Shown: one piece after another, positions 17,375 through 25,858 of the stretch
How positions within the stretch are numbered: the first letter of the stretch is position 1
Layout of the letters: each line of letters starts with the position of its first letter
DNA from: Streptomyces nymphaeiformis
GTDB lineage: Bacteria; Actinomycetota; Actinomycetes; Streptomycetales; Streptomycetaceae
Direction: 5' to 3'
Assembly: GCF_014203895.1 (NCBI RefSeq)
Contig: NZ_JACHJY010000016.1
Span: 62,001 to 126,000 of the forward strand
DNA length: 64,000 bases
The notes under the pieces: model-generated
The model's database searches: none
Seen by the model: only the letters and a program-made list of their open reading frames with translations
Told to the model about the DNA's origin: nothing
Program-made: the position numbers and the translations under genes

Positions 17375-17632
17375 ATGTCGCCCGTCACCGAGCGCTCCCT
17401 GGCCGGCTTCCTGCGGCAGCTTGCGATCCTCGGGGTGATGTACGGCTTCATGCCGCCCCCTTCGGTCATAGCCGAGCTGCTGGGCCCCCCGAACGAGGCA
17501 CGGGTGCGCCGCCCGCCCGGGGCGGCCCACCCCGAGAAGGTCGTCGTCGACCGCCCGCTCAGCGAGGCCGAACGGGGGTTGGCGCGGCAACTGCGCCGGG
17601 TGCGCGTGCTGTCCCGGCTGAAGGGCTGGTGA
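17375..17632 (+). CDS. Small protein of unknown function
   Basis: An 85-residue protein begins at an ATG at 17375 behind a very strong ribosome binding site (GAGGAGGAGG). Its N-terminal half is hydrophobic with one possible helix (LAGFLRQLAILGVMYGF), followed by PPPSVIAELLGPP; its C-terminal third is basic (LARQLRRVRVLSRLKGW). I do not recognise a family. It lies between the carboxylase subunits and the FAAL gene and has its own possible SARP box, so it is probably a real cluster gene, perhaps a small accessory or scaffold protein. Confidence 0.7.
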   Translation: MSPVTERSLAGFLRQLAILGVMYGFMPPPSVIAELLGPPNEARVRRPPGAAHPEKVVVDRPLSEAERGLARQLRRVRVLSRLKGW

Positions 17633-17657
17633 ACGGAGCGGACGCGGTCCCCCCGGC

Positions 17658-17675
17658 TTCGAGCCGGGCTTGAGC
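17658..17675 (+). promoter_or_regulatory. Putative SARP box upstream of the FAAL gene
   Basis: TTCGAGC (17658) and CTTGAGC (17669), 11 bp apart, end about 50 bp before the likely FAAL start. This is one of the cleanest pairs in the window. Confidence 0.65.
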
Positions 17676-17727
17676 GATGGCACACACGCTCGACTGGTGC
17701 AGGGAGACCGGACGTAGAGGAGTTGTG

Positions 17728-19476
17728 GTGGCCAGAGCTGCTGATTTCACCGACCTGCTGCTTCGCCGGGGCGCGGAGCTGGCGGACCGCGAGGCGTACC
17801 GTCTCACCGGGGACGGCGACGACGTCATGGTCACCTACGGCCGGCTGGACCGCACGGCGAAGGGGATCGCCTCCCGGCTCCAGCAGCACCGGCCGGGCGG
17901 GTCGCCGGTGGTGCTCTGCCACGGCGACACCGCCGGCTTCCTGCCCGCCTTCCTGGGCTGCCTGTACGCCGGGGCGATCCCCGTCCCCGCACCCGTCCCG
18001 AGCGGCACCCGGCAGTCGGTCGAACGGCTGGTCGGCATCCTCAAGGACGCCGCCGCCGCGCTCGTGCTCACCGACACCCACCACGCGCCGGCGGTCTCCC
18101 AGCTGCTCGCGGCGGCCGGCCAGTCGCACGTCCCGTGCCTGGCGACCGACCGCCCGCACCTGGGCGACCCGGACACCTGGGAACGCCCCGCCGTCCCGCC
18201 CGACCAGCCGGCGTTGCTGCAGTACACCTCCGGCTCGGTCAGCCGGCCCAAGGGCGTCGTGGTCAGCCACGCCCAGCTGCTCGCCAACCAGGGGGCCATC
18301 CAGCGCGCCCTCGGCACCGGCGAGGACTCCCGGTTCGGCGGCTGGCTGCCGTTCCACCACGACATGGGCCTGATCGGCCAGTTGCTGCACCCGCTGTTCC
18401 TCGGCGCCTCGACCGTGCTGATGCCGTCGCGCTCCTTCGCCCTGCGACCGCTCCGCTGGCTGCAGATGATCGACCGGTACGGCGTCACGGTCTCCGGCGC
18501 GCCCGACTTCGCCTACCGGCTGTGTGTCGAGCGGGTCACCGATCAGCAGGCGGCCGAACTCGACCTCACGCGCTGGGAGGCGGCCGTCAGCGGCGCGGAG
18601 TCCGTCCGGGCCGACACCCTGGACGCCTTCGCCGCGCGGTTCGCCCCGGCCGGCCTGCGTCCGGAGGCCCTGCGCCCCGGATACGGCCTGGCCGAGGCCA
18701 CCCTGCTGGTGGCGGTCGGCGGCACCGGCCCGCGACCGGCCCGGCGCACCGTGGACGCCGCCGCCCTGGCCGACAACCGGATCGAACCGACCGTGCCCGG
18801 ACGGCCGTCCCGCACCTTCGTGCCCGTCGGCCCGGTGATCGACGAGGTGGAGGCGCTGATCGTCCACCCGGAGACGCTGTGCCCCCTGCCGGAGGGCGAG
18901 GTCGGCGAGATCTGGCTGCGGGGCAGCAGCGTGGCCGGCGGGTACTGGAACCGCCCCCTGGAGAGCGCCGAGCTCTTCCGGGCCGCACCGGCCGGGGCCG
19001 CCCCGGAGGAGGACGGCTATCTGCGTACCGGCGACATGGGCTTCCTCGACGACGGCGAGCTGTTCGTCGCCGGCCGGCTCAAGGAGGTGCTGGTCGTCGC
19101 CGGGCGCAACCTCTACCCCCAGGACATCGAGCAGCAGGTGCAGAGGCTCAGCGTGCTGTTCGGATCGGGGGCCGCCTTCGCGGTGGGGGAGGAGCAGGAC
19201 CAGGTCGTCGTGGTCCAGGAGGTGCGGACCAGCACGAGCGGAGGGGCCGAGGAACTCCCCGCGCTGGCCGACACCGTACGGAGTTGCGTGGCCGAGGAGT
19301 TCGGCATCGCCGTGCAGCACGTGCTGCTGGTGAGGCCCGGCACCGTACGGCGCACCACCAGCGGCAAGCTGCGGCGCACCGCGATGCGCCAGCTGTTCCT
19401 CAGCGGCCGGATCAAGCCGCTGCACGCCGTGGCCTCCGGCCCCGTGGCGACGGTCGGCCGACCGGGCCGTCCCTGA
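17728..19476 (+). CDS. Fatty acyl-AMP ligase (FAAL)
   Basis: The 582-residue adenylate-forming enzyme has the AMP-binding P-loop LQYTSGSVSRPKGVVVSH, the FAAL hallmarks WLPFHHDMGLIGQ and SGAPDFAYRLC, then YGLAEATLLVAVGG, LRTGDMGFL and a C-terminal TTSGKLRR with the catalytic lysine. FAALs activate fatty acids as acyl-AMP and load them on ACPs rather than CoA. I chose the GTG at 17728, five bases after AGGAG; an upstream ATG at 17677 adds residues with no homology. An acyl-CoA dehydrogenase and two ACPs follow, so it probably loads a fatty acid that is then dehydrogenated on the carrier. Confidence 0.9.
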   Translation: MARAADFTDLLLRRGAELADREAYRLTGDGDDVMVTYGRLDRTAKGIASRLQQHRPGGSPVVLCHGDTAGFLPAFLGCLYAGAIPVPAPVPSGTRQSVERLVGILKDAAAALVLTDTHHAPAVSQLLAAAGQSHVPCLATDRPHLGDPDTWERPAVPPDQPALLQYTSGSVSRPKGVVVSHAQLLANQGAIQRALGTGEDSRFGGWLPFHHDMGLIGQLLHPLFLGASTVLMPSRSFALRPLRWLQMIDRYGVTVSGAPDFAYRLCVERVTDQQAAELDLTRWEAAVSGAESVRADTLDAFAARFAPAGLRPEALRPGYGLAEATLLVAVGGTGPRPARRTVDAAALADNRIEPTVPGRPSRTFVPVGPVIDEVEALIVHPETLCPLPEGEVGEIWLRGSSVAGGYWNRPLESAELFRAAPAGAAPEEDGYLRTGDMGFLDDGELFVAGRLKEVLVVAGRNLYPQDIEQQVQRLSVLFGSGAAFAVGEEQDQVVVVQEVRTSTSGGAEELPALADTVRSCVAEEFGIAVQHVLLVRPGTVRRTTSGKLRRTAMRQLFLSGRIKPLHAVASGPVATVGRPGRP

Positions 19477-19494
19477 AGGTGAGAGAGGGCAGCC

Positions 19495-21297
19495 GTGGGC
19501 GAGCAGGAGCAGGAGGTACGGCGACGGGTCGCCGAGCTGGAGCGCGGATTCGGGAATCCCGCCGACGCGGACAACCCGGTCGGCACCTCCGCGTTCGTCG
19601 CCGCCGACGCCCGCGGGAAACCCTTGGCGGCGGCCGAGCTGCTGCTCGAACGGTACGGTCTGAACGCCGAGTTCGTACCCCGTGACCTCGGCGGCCGGTT
19701 GACCGGACTCGACACCCTCGCCCGGGTGACCCGGGTGGTCTTCCGGCGCGACGCCGCCCTCGGCCTCGGCCACGGCATCACCAGCTTCCTCGCCGCGGTG
19801 GTGGTCTGGGCGGCCGGCAGCCCGGAGCAGCGGCGGACCGTGGCCCGCCTGTTGCTCACCGGGCACCATCTCGTCTCCGCGTACCCGGAGTTGGCGGCCG
19901 GCAGCAGCTTCCTGTCCAACGAGCTGACCGCCACCGCCACCGCCACCGCCGGCGACGGATCCGGCGGCTTCCGGATCAGCGGACGCAAGGAGGCGCTCAA
20001 CAACGTCGAACGGGCCGCCGCCCTGGTTCTGTTCGCCCGCACCGGTACCGGCCGGCACAGCCACTCCGCGTTGCTCGTGGAACGGGACGCGCTGCCCGCG
20101 GGCGGCGTCACCGCGCTTCCCCGGCACCGGACCTCGGGCATCCGCGGCTGCCAGGTGGCGGGGATCGGGTTCGACGACAGTCCGGTGCCGGCCGACGCGC
20201 TGATCGGCGAGCCCGGACGCGGACTGGAACTCGTCCTGCGGATCTTCTCCGTGACGCGCGGCGTCGGCCCCTCCGCGGCCCTCGGCTGCGCGGACACCGC
20301 ACTGCGCACAGCGGTCGCCTGCGCCGTGGACCGCGGCGTGGTGGGCGACGCCGCCGACGACGACGTCGCCGGCCCGCAGCGCCTCTCGCACGCCAGGAGC
20401 ACCCTGACCGGCGCCTTCGTCGACCTGCTGCTGTGCGACTGCCTGGCACTGGTGGCGACCCGCGCGGTCCATCTGGTCCCGGAGGACGCAGGACTGTACG
20501 CGGCGGCCGTCAAGTACCTGCTGCCGCAACTGCTCACCGACACCTCCTACGAGCTGTCGACCCTGCTGGGCGCCGACTTCCACGCCCGCAACGGCGCGTA
20601 CGCCGCCTTCCGCAAGAACGTCCGCGACCTGCCGATGATCGGCCTCGGCGCGGCCGGCTCCGCGGCCTGCCGGGCCACGGTGATCCCCCAACTGCCCCGC
20701 CTCGCCCGCACCGCGTGGTCCGCGTCCGCCGCCGCGCCCGTGGACGGCCTGTTCCGGCTGGAGGCCGACGGGCTGCCCCCGCTGGATCTCGGCCGGCTCA
20801 GCCCGGCGGCCGGCGGCGACCCGCTGGCCGCCTCCCTGGCGCTCGCCGCCGACGCCCCGGACCCCGAAAGCGACCGGCCCGCCGAACTCGCCCGGCTGCT
20901 CGCGGGGGAACTCGCCCTGCTCCGGGACGGCTGCGCGGGGCTCGACCGGGACGGCCGCTCCGCGCTCGGCGACCCGCGCGGCCACGCCCTGGCCGAGCGC
21001 TACGCGCTGATCCTGGTCGGCGCCGCCTGCCTGGGCGTCTGGCGCCACCAGCGGTCGGCGGGCACCGGTTTCCTGGCCCGCCCGGAGTGGCTGGAGGCCG
21101 CTCTCACCCGGGTGCTGCGGCGCCTCGGCACCACCCTGCCGAAGGCCACCCCCGACCACGAGGAGCCGCTGCTCGCCGAGGTACTGGCGAGGTACCGCGA
21201 GCACCGCAGCTACGACCTCTACGACACACCCCTGGCCGGTGCCCCCGGCGCACCCGGAGCAGAGCGAGAGGCACGAGAGGAAAGGGAAGACCGATGA
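19495..21297 (+). CDS. Acyl-CoA dehydrogenase family flavoprotein
   Basis: This 600-residue protein has the acyl-CoA dehydrogenase fold: helical N-terminus, central FAD/substrate segment (GGFRISGRKEALNNVERAAALVLFAR), VAGIGFDDSPVPADALIGEPGRGL, and a C-terminal helical domain that is longer than the usual 380-400-residue enzymes. The start is a GTG at 19495 after GAGAGAGGG. Similar proteins beside FAALs in lipopeptide clusters introduce a double bond in an ACP-bound acyl chain. It overlaps the next ACP gene by 4 bp. The catalytic glutamate cannot be placed with certainty from the sequence alone. Confidence 0.85.
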   Translation: MGEQEQEVRRRVAELERGFGNPADADNPVGTSAFVAADARGKPLAAAELLLERYGLNAEFVPRDLGGRLTGLDTLARVTRVVFRRDAALGLGHGITSFLAAVVVWAAGSPEQRRTVARLLLTGHHLVSAYPELAAGSSFLSNELTATATATAGDGSGGFRISGRKEALNNVERAAALVLFARTGTGRHSHSALLVERDALPAGGVTALPRHRTSGIRGCQVAGIGFDDSPVPADALIGEPGRGLELVLRIFSVTRGVGPSAALGCADTALRTAVACAVDRGVVGDAADDDVAGPQRLSHARSTLTGAFVDLLLCDCLALVATRAVHLVPEDAGLYAAAVKYLLPQLLTDTSYELSTLLGADFHARNGAYAAFRKNVRDLPMIGLGAAGSAACRATVIPQLPRLARTAWSASAAAPVDGLFRLEADGLPPLDLGRLSPAAGGDPLAASLALAADAPDPESDRPAELARLLAGELALLRDGCAGLDRDGRSALGDPRGHALAERYALILVGAACLGVWRHQRSAGTGFLARPEWLEAALTRVLRRLGTTLPKATPDHEEPLLAEVLARYREHRSYDLYDTPLAGAPGAPGAEREAREEREDR

Positions 21298-21614
21298 CCC
21301 ACCGGACGTGGCACGGGCGGCACCTGGTGCTCACCGCGCTGGACGGTACCGAGTACGAACTGCACGCATGGCTGGGGGAGCGGCTCCAGGCGGGCGCGCC
21401 GCCCGGAATCCGCGGGGACGACGCCGGCCGGCCGCTGCTCGACTTCGGAATGGACTCCGTGCGGCTGCTCGGCCTGATCGGCACGCTCGACGAGGTCTTC
21501 GGACTGGAGCTGGAGCCCGACGAGATCTACGCGTCGGAGACGGTGGGGGGCCTGGCCGCACACCTCGCGGACCGGGCGACCGCCGCGGGCCGCGGCGGGC
21601 GGGCCACGTCATGA
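21294..21614 (+). CDS. Acyl carrier protein (first of two)
   Basis: The 106-residue protein is an acyl carrier protein with the phosphopantetheine site DFGMDSVRLLGL (Ser55) and the helix III region LELEPDEIYASETVGGLAAHL. It overlaps the dehydrogenase stop by 4 bp and is in turn overlapped by the next ACP, so the FAAL, dehydrogenase and both ACPs are made together. It is the likely acceptor of the acyl-AMP. The N-terminal 40 residues before the ACP helix bundle are not typical. Confidence 0.85.
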   Translation: MTHRTWHGRHLVLTALDGTEYELHAWLGERLQAGAPPGIRGDDAGRPLLDFGMDSVRLLGLIGTLDEVFGLELEPDEIYASETVGGLAAHLADRATAAGRGGRATS

Positions 21615-21928
21615 CGGTCGGCACGACCACCGTCGGCACGGTCGCACCGAGGCTGCGCCTCGCCCTGCTCGGCGTCAGCGGAGTGACACCGGAACTGCTC
21701 GACGGCGACGCGCCCGAGGAGGACGACGGCGCGCTGGACGAGGAGCTCCAGCTGGTGGACGACCTCGACTTCGACTCCGTGATGCTGCTGGAACTCAAGT
21801 GCCAGCTGGAGCAGCGGTTCCCCGAACTGGGCGAACTGTCGATGCCGGAGATCCTGCCCGAGCTGCGCACCGTCGGCTCGATCCTCGGACTCCTCACCCG
21901 GCGGCTCGCCGCGGTAGGGGCGGTCTGA
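21611..21928 (+). CDS. Acyl carrier protein (second of two)
   Basis: This 105-residue acyl carrier protein has the site DDLDFDSVMLLELK (Ser56) and an acidic N-terminal half (DGDAPEEDDGALDEELQ). It starts 4 bp inside the previous ACP gene and is followed directly by the phosphopantetheinyl transferase. Two different ACPs in a row may mark a hand-off: one loaded by the FAAL, the other delivering the chain onward. Which does which cannot be read here. Confidence 0.85.
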   Translation: MTVGTTTVGTVAPRLRLALLGVSGVTPELLDGDAPEEDDGALDEELQLVDDLDFDSVMLLELKCQLEQRFPELGELSMPEILPELRTVGSILGLLTRRLAAVGAV

Positions 21929-22831
21929 ATGGTCTCCCCACTGGACCCGGTGACCGACCCGCGGATCCTGCGGGTGTTCGCCCGTCCGATCCAGGTACGC
22001 GGACCGGACGGTCCCTGGGCGGAGGTGCGCGAGGCGATCTCCCGGCACGGCAGCGCGCTGGTGCACGCCCGGCTGGACGACTGGCTGCCCGCCGACCTCG
22101 GCGACCCCGGCCTGTCCGAGCAGCTCGGGCAGGACCACGCCCGTTTCCGGCGCATGCGGCACCCCACGGTGAAGGCCCGGTTCGTGGCCTCCCGGCTGAT
22201 GCTCAAGCACACCGCCGGAGCGGTGGTGGGCGAGCCGCCAGGGGCACTGGAACTGGCCTACAAGCTGGGCGGACGCCCGTATCTGCGCGGTCACGAGCAG
22301 CTCGACATCAGCCTGACGCACACCGCCGACCTGATCGTGGTCGGGCTCACCCGACGGGGCTGGATCGGGGTCGACGCCGAGCTGAGCGACCGCCGGATGA
22401 CCGGCCTCGGCACCGAGGGCCAGATGTGCACCCGGCACGAGCTGGAGGAGCTGGCGAAGCTCCCCGAGGACGCGCGGAACAGCGCCCTCGTCCGGCTGTG
22501 GACCCTGAAGGAGGCGTACAGCAAGGCCATCGGCCAGGGCATGCGGTTCCGCTTCACCGAGTTCGGCTTCGGGCCGCAGGACCGTCACGCGCGGGAGGTG
22601 CTGCTCCCGGACGGCTCGCCCGGTACCGGCGAGGAGTGGAGTTTCCACACGTGCGAGGTGCGGGGGCGCTACACGATCAGCGTCGCCCTGTACGACGCCG
22701 GATTCGGCGAAAGCGGCGACGGTCTCGACGCCCTGCGCGTGTCCGGTGTGCTGCTGGCGGAATTGTTGACGGGACCATCATCCGGTGGTCGGCCGGAATC
22801 AGCCAGTGCGGAGTTCACGCCCGCCACATGA
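21929..22831 (+). CDS. Sfp-type 4'-phosphopantetheinyl transferase
   Basis: The 300-residue enzyme shows the Sfp/Gsp-type signatures: RFVASRLMLKH, the KLGGRPYL segment, LDISLTHTADLIVVGL, the Mg-binding GVDAEL, and WTLKEAYSKAIGQG. It transfers phosphopantetheine from CoA to the serine of carrier proteins and so probably activates the three ACPs of the locus. The ATG follows the preceding ACP stop with no gap. Its stop overlaps a 12-bp direct repeat that may belong to the next promoter. Confidence 0.9.
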   Translation: MVSPLDPVTDPRILRVFARPIQVRGPDGPWAEVREAISRHGSALVHARLDDWLPADLGDPGLSEQLGQDHARFRRMRHPTVKARFVASRLMLKHTAGAVVGEPPGALELAYKLGGRPYLRGHEQLDISLTHTADLIVVGLTRRGWIGVDAELSDRRMTGLGTEGQMCTRHELEELAKLPEDARNSALVRLWTLKEAYSKAIGQGMRFRFTEFGFGPQDRHAREVLLPDGSPGTGEEWSFHTCEVRGRYTISVALYDAGFGESGDGLDALRVSGVLLAELLTGPSSGGRPESASAEFTPAT

Positions 22832-22886
22832 AGATCTCACCTCCGCCCGCAGACGCACACTCCTGTCCGACTCCTGAAGATCTCAC
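22829..22886 (+). repeat. Two perfect 12-bp direct repeats (TGAAGATCTCAC) before the first SARP
   Basis: TGAAGATCTCAC occurs at 22829-22840 and again at 22875-22886, 46 bp apart start to start, in the 145-bp spacer before the first SARP gene. It differs from the SARP heptamers, so it may be an operator for a higher-level regulator of that gene. Confidence 0.55.
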
Positions 22887-22976
22887 TGTTCCCGGCACGC
22901 TCCCCGTGCCACGATCCGGAATGACCGGACGCACCCGCAGCCCGGCAGATCGCGGAAAGATACGGGGGAGCCACGA

Positions 22977-23807
22977 ATGGAAATTCAGGTGCTGGGCCCA
23001 CTGACCGCTGCCGTGTCCGGAGGGTCCATCGTCCCGACGGCCGCCAAGCCGCGCCAGATCCTCGCGCTGCTCGCGCTGAACGCCAACCGGGTCGTGTCGG
23101 TGGCGCAGTTGATGGAGGAGCTGTGGGGTTCGGACCTGCCCCGCAGCGCCGCCACCACGCTGCAGACCTACATCCTCCAGCTGCGCCGCATGCTGCGTGC
23201 CGCCGCCGCCCGCAGCGGGCTGCCCGGTGGCGCCGAGCACGTGCTGGCCACCCGGCACGGCGGCTACGTGCTGGAGGTGGCGCCCTCCGCGGTCGACGCG
23301 AACGAGTTCGACCGGCTGACCGCCGCGGGCCACGCCGCGTTCGGCGCGGGCGACATGGAGCACGCCTCCGCCCTGCTCGGCGCGGCCTCCGCGCTGTGGC
23401 GCGGCTCGGTCCTGGTCGACGTGCGGCACGGATCCCAGCTGCGCATCGAGGCCACCCGCCTGGAGGAGTCCCGGATCGGGGTGCTGGAACGGCGGATCCG
23501 CGCCGACCTGCGGCTCGGCAGGCACCACGAGGTGATCGGCGAACTGTCCGCGCTGACCGGACACCACCCGCTGGACGAGGCGCTCCACGCGCACCTGATC
23601 GTCGCGCTGTACCGGGCCGGCCGCGCACCCCGGGCGCTCGGGGTGTACCGCCAGTTGCGTGAGACGCTGATCGAGGAGATCGGCCTGGAGCCGTCCGCCG
23701 TGCTCCAGCACCTCCAGCGGGCCATCCTGCGCGGCGAGTCGGTCGACGACTACGGCCTGGAGGGCACGGCACCCGCCATGCCGGCCCGGGGCAGCCTCGC
23801 CGTGTGA
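22977..23807 (+). CDS. SARP-family pathway-specific activator (first)
   Basis: The 276-residue protein has an OmpR-type winged-helix DNA-binding domain (residues 1-95, with AAKPRQILALLALNANRVVSVAQLMEELWG and TLQTYILQLRRML). A bacterial transcriptional activation domain follows (LEESRIGVLERRIRADLRLGRHHEVIGEL and LYRAGRAPRALGVYRQLRETL). SARPs of this size activate antibiotic clusters by binding 11-bp-spaced heptamers, such as those found here. The start is the ATG at 22977 after GGGGGAG. The DNA site upstream differs from the heptamers, suggesting this SARP may be controlled from outside. Confidence 0.93.
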   Translation: MEIQVLGPLTAAVSGGSIVPTAAKPRQILALLALNANRVVSVAQLMEELWGSDLPRSAATTLQTYILQLRRMLRAAAARSGLPGGAEHVLATRHGGYVLEVAPSAVDANEFDRLTAAGHAAFGAGDMEHASALLGAASALWRGSVLVDVRHGSQLRIEATRLEESRIGVLERRIRADLRLGRHHEVIGELSALTGHHPLDEALHAHLIVALYRAGRAPRALGVYRQLRETLIEEIGLEPSAVLQHLQRAILRGESVDDYGLEGTAPAMPARGSLAV

Positions 23808-23830
23808 GACGGCCCGTACGCCGAAGACCC

Positions 23831-23870
23831 TTCGATCGCTTCTCCAGTTCATGTCCAGTGACCTTCCAGA
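23831..23870 (+). promoter_or_regulatory. SARP box with four phased heptamers before the thioesterase
   Basis: TTCGATC (23831), CTCCAGT (23842), GTCCAGT (23853) and TTCCAGA (23864) stand exactly 11 bp apart, ending 62 bp before the thioesterase start. It is the longest regular array in the window and the best candidate for SARP binding. Confidence 0.7.
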
Positions 23871-23932
23871 GTCCTTGGCCACCATCGTCGGGCACTGCCT
23901 CCCGGTGGTGCCGACGGGGCGAAGGAGGCCGC

Positions 23933-24685
23933 GTGAACCGGTATTTCGCAGCCAGACCGCGGGACGGGGCGCCACTTCGGCTGTTCTGCTTCCACCACGC
24001 CGGGGCCGGGGCCATGGCCTTCGCCGGCTGGGCCGGCCGGATCGGCCCGCAGGTCTCGGTGGTACCGGTCCGGCTGCCGGGCCGGGAGAGCCGGCTCGGC
24101 GAAGCCCGGATCACCGATGTCGCCTCGCTCTTCGACGAGTTCGACGAGCACCTCGGCCCGCTCCTCGAACAGGGCCCGTACGCCTTCTACGGCCACAGCC
24201 TGGGCGCCCTGGTCGCCTACCGTTTCGCCGAGCACCGGATCGGCTCCGGACGACAGGCGCCCGTCGGCGTGGTGGTCGGCGCCTGCATGCCGCCCGACCT
24301 GCCCAATCCGCTGATCGGGGCCGGCCACCTGGACGACGAGGCGCTGCTGGCCCTGCTGTCGTCCTTCGGCGGGGTGCCCGAGGAACTCCTCGCACGCCCC
24401 AAGTGGCTGCGCGAGATGCTTGCCACCACCCGTGCCGACCTCAGCCTCGGCCGGGCGCTCCGCGAAGGGGCCCGTACCCCGTTGCCGTGCCCGATCTGGG
24501 CGTTCGCCGGGAAGAGCGACCGAGTCGCCACCCCGGGCGCCGTCGCCCAGTGGGAGCGCTGGACCACCTCGTCCTTCCGCTTCCGCACCCTGGCCGGCGG
24601 TCACTTCTTCGTCCGCGACGACGAACTTCCCCGGGTGCTGGGCGAGTTGCTCGCCGAGGAGCACCTGTTCGCCGCCGCTGACTGA
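23933..24685 (+). CDS. Type II thioesterase
   Basis: This 250-residue alpha/beta hydrolase has the nucleophile elbow YGHSLGALVAYRFAE (Ser89), the N-terminal FCFHHAGAGAMAF, and the catalytic histidine in LAGGHFFVRDD. Type II thioesterases remove misloaded or stalled acyl groups from carrier proteins; the family normally serves modular PKS/NRPS and is less usual next to a type II PKS, which suits the FAAL/ACP part of this locus. The start is a GTG at 23933 after GAAGGAGG. The second SARP follows 38 bp later, probably in the same transcript. Confidence 0.9.
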   Translation: MNRYFAARPRDGAPLRLFCFHHAGAGAMAFAGWAGRIGPQVSVVPVRLPGRESRLGEARITDVASLFDEFDEHLGPLLEQGPYAFYGHSLGALVAYRFAEHRIGSGRQAPVGVVVGACMPPDLPNPLIGAGHLDDEALLALLSSFGGVPEELLARPKWLREMLATTRADLSLGRALREGARTPLPCPIWAFAGKSDRVATPGAVAQWERWTTSSFRFRTLAGGHFFVRDDELPRVLGELLAEEHLFAAAD

Positions 24686-24723
24686 CCCCGGCACCACCGC
24701 GAACCTCGAAGGGAGAAGGCGAT

Positions 24724-25554
24724 ATGGATATCGGCCTGCTCGGCCCGCTCCGGGTCGACCAGTCGGGGGTGTCCGTCGTGCCGACGGCCGCCAAGCCGCG
24801 CAAGGTGCTGGCCCTGCTGGCCTGCCGGGCGGACCGGCTGGTCTCCGTGGAGTCACTGATCGAGGAGGTCTGGGGCGAGGACCCGCCGCGCAGCGTCCAG
24901 ACCACCCTGCAGACGTACGTGCTGCAGCTGCGCGGCTGCATCTCCGCCGCGCTGGACGGGCAGCTGCCCGCCGATCTGCCGCTCGGCTCCAAGAGCGTGC
25001 TGGTCACCGAGCCCGGCGGCTATCTGCTCGACACCCAGGGCGGCACGCTGGACAGCGCCGAGTTCGACCGGCTCGCCCGGCGCGGACACTGCGCGATGGA
25101 GGCCGGTGACTGTGTGACCGCCTCCGCCGTCTTCCGGCAGGCGCTGGCGCTGTCACGCGGGCCCGCCCTGGTCGACGTGCAGTGCGGCCCGCTCCTCGAG
25201 GCCGAGGCGCGCGCCCTGGAGGAGTCCCGGCTGAGCATCCTCGGCCGGCGCATCGAGGCCGACCTGCGGCTCGGGCGCCATCACGAACTGCTCGGCGAAC
25301 TGGCGGGACTCTGCGCCCAGTACCCCCTGCACGAGGGCCTCCAGGCGCAGTTGATGATCGCCCTGTACCGGGCCGGACGCCGCAGCACCGCCCTGGAGAC
25401 CTACCAGCGCCTGCGCACCCTGCTCAGCCGCGAGCTCGGACTCGATCCCTCCCCCGAACTGCGCGAGTTGCAGAGCGCCCTGCTGGAGGCCGACCCGGCC
25501 CTCGCCCTGCCGCCGCAGAGCCCCGCCTCCACCCGGCTGCTGCGGGCCATCTGA
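24724..25554 (+). CDS. SARP-family pathway-specific activator (second)
   Basis: The 276-residue protein is a close relative of the first SARP: the same start (DIGLLGPLRVDQSGVSVVPTAAKPRKVLALLA), the winged helix with TLQTYVLQLRGCI, and an activation domain with LEESRLSILGRRIEADLRLGRHHELLGEL. The ATG at 24724 follows GAAGGGAGAAG. It lies between the thioesterase and the PKS ACP with gaps of about 40 bp, so the SARP box at 23831 may drive its own activator, giving positive feedback. The two SARPs may form a cascade or bind the same boxes. Confidence 0.93.
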   Translation: MDIGLLGPLRVDQSGVSVVPTAAKPRKVLALLACRADRLVSVESLIEEVWGEDPPRSVQTTLQTYVLQLRGCISAALDGQLPADLPLGSKSVLVTEPGGYLLDTQGGTLDSAEFDRLARRGHCAMEAGDCVTASAVFRQALALSRGPALVDVQCGPLLEAEARALEESRLSILGRRIEADLRLGRHHELLGELAGLCAQYPLHEGLQAQLMIALYRAGRRSTALETYQRLRTLLSRELGLDPSPELRELQSALLEADPALALPPQSPASTRLLRAI

Positions 25555-25594
25555 GCTTTCGCCCGATCCCGTCCATCCCTCAGGAAGGTGCCCG

Positions 25595-25858
25595 ATGAGC
25601 ACGTTCACCCTGCCCGAGCTGATTGCGAAGCTGCGCGAGTGCGCAGGCGACAGCGACACCTACGACCTCGACACCGACGACGTCATCGACGTCCCGTTCC
25701 TCGAGCTCGGCTACGACTCCCTCGCCCTGCTCCAGGTCACCGGTGTCCTCGACCGGGAGCTCGGGATCGAACTGTCCGACGACGAGGTGGCCGCCGTCGA
25801 GACCCCCCGGCTGTTCCTCGGCCTCATCAACGACACCCTCGGTCTGCGAGCCGCGTGA
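25595..25858 (+). CDS. Type II PKS acyl carrier protein
   Basis: The 87-residue ACP has the phosphopantetheine site ELGYDSLALLQV (Ser42) and the usual helix pattern ending in ETPRLFLGLINDTL, typical of aromatic PKS ACPs. It carries the growing poly-beta-ketone for the KS pair encoded 2.2 kb downstream. It is unusual that the ACP gene is not directly behind KS-beta; a convergent gene and a terminator lie between. The ATG follows AGGAAGG, and its stop overlaps the next start (TGATG). Confidence 0.93.
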   Translation: MSTFTLPELIAKLRECAGDSDTYDLDTDDVIDVPFLELGYDSLALLQVTGVLDRELGIELSDDEVAAVETPRLFLGLINDTLGLRAA

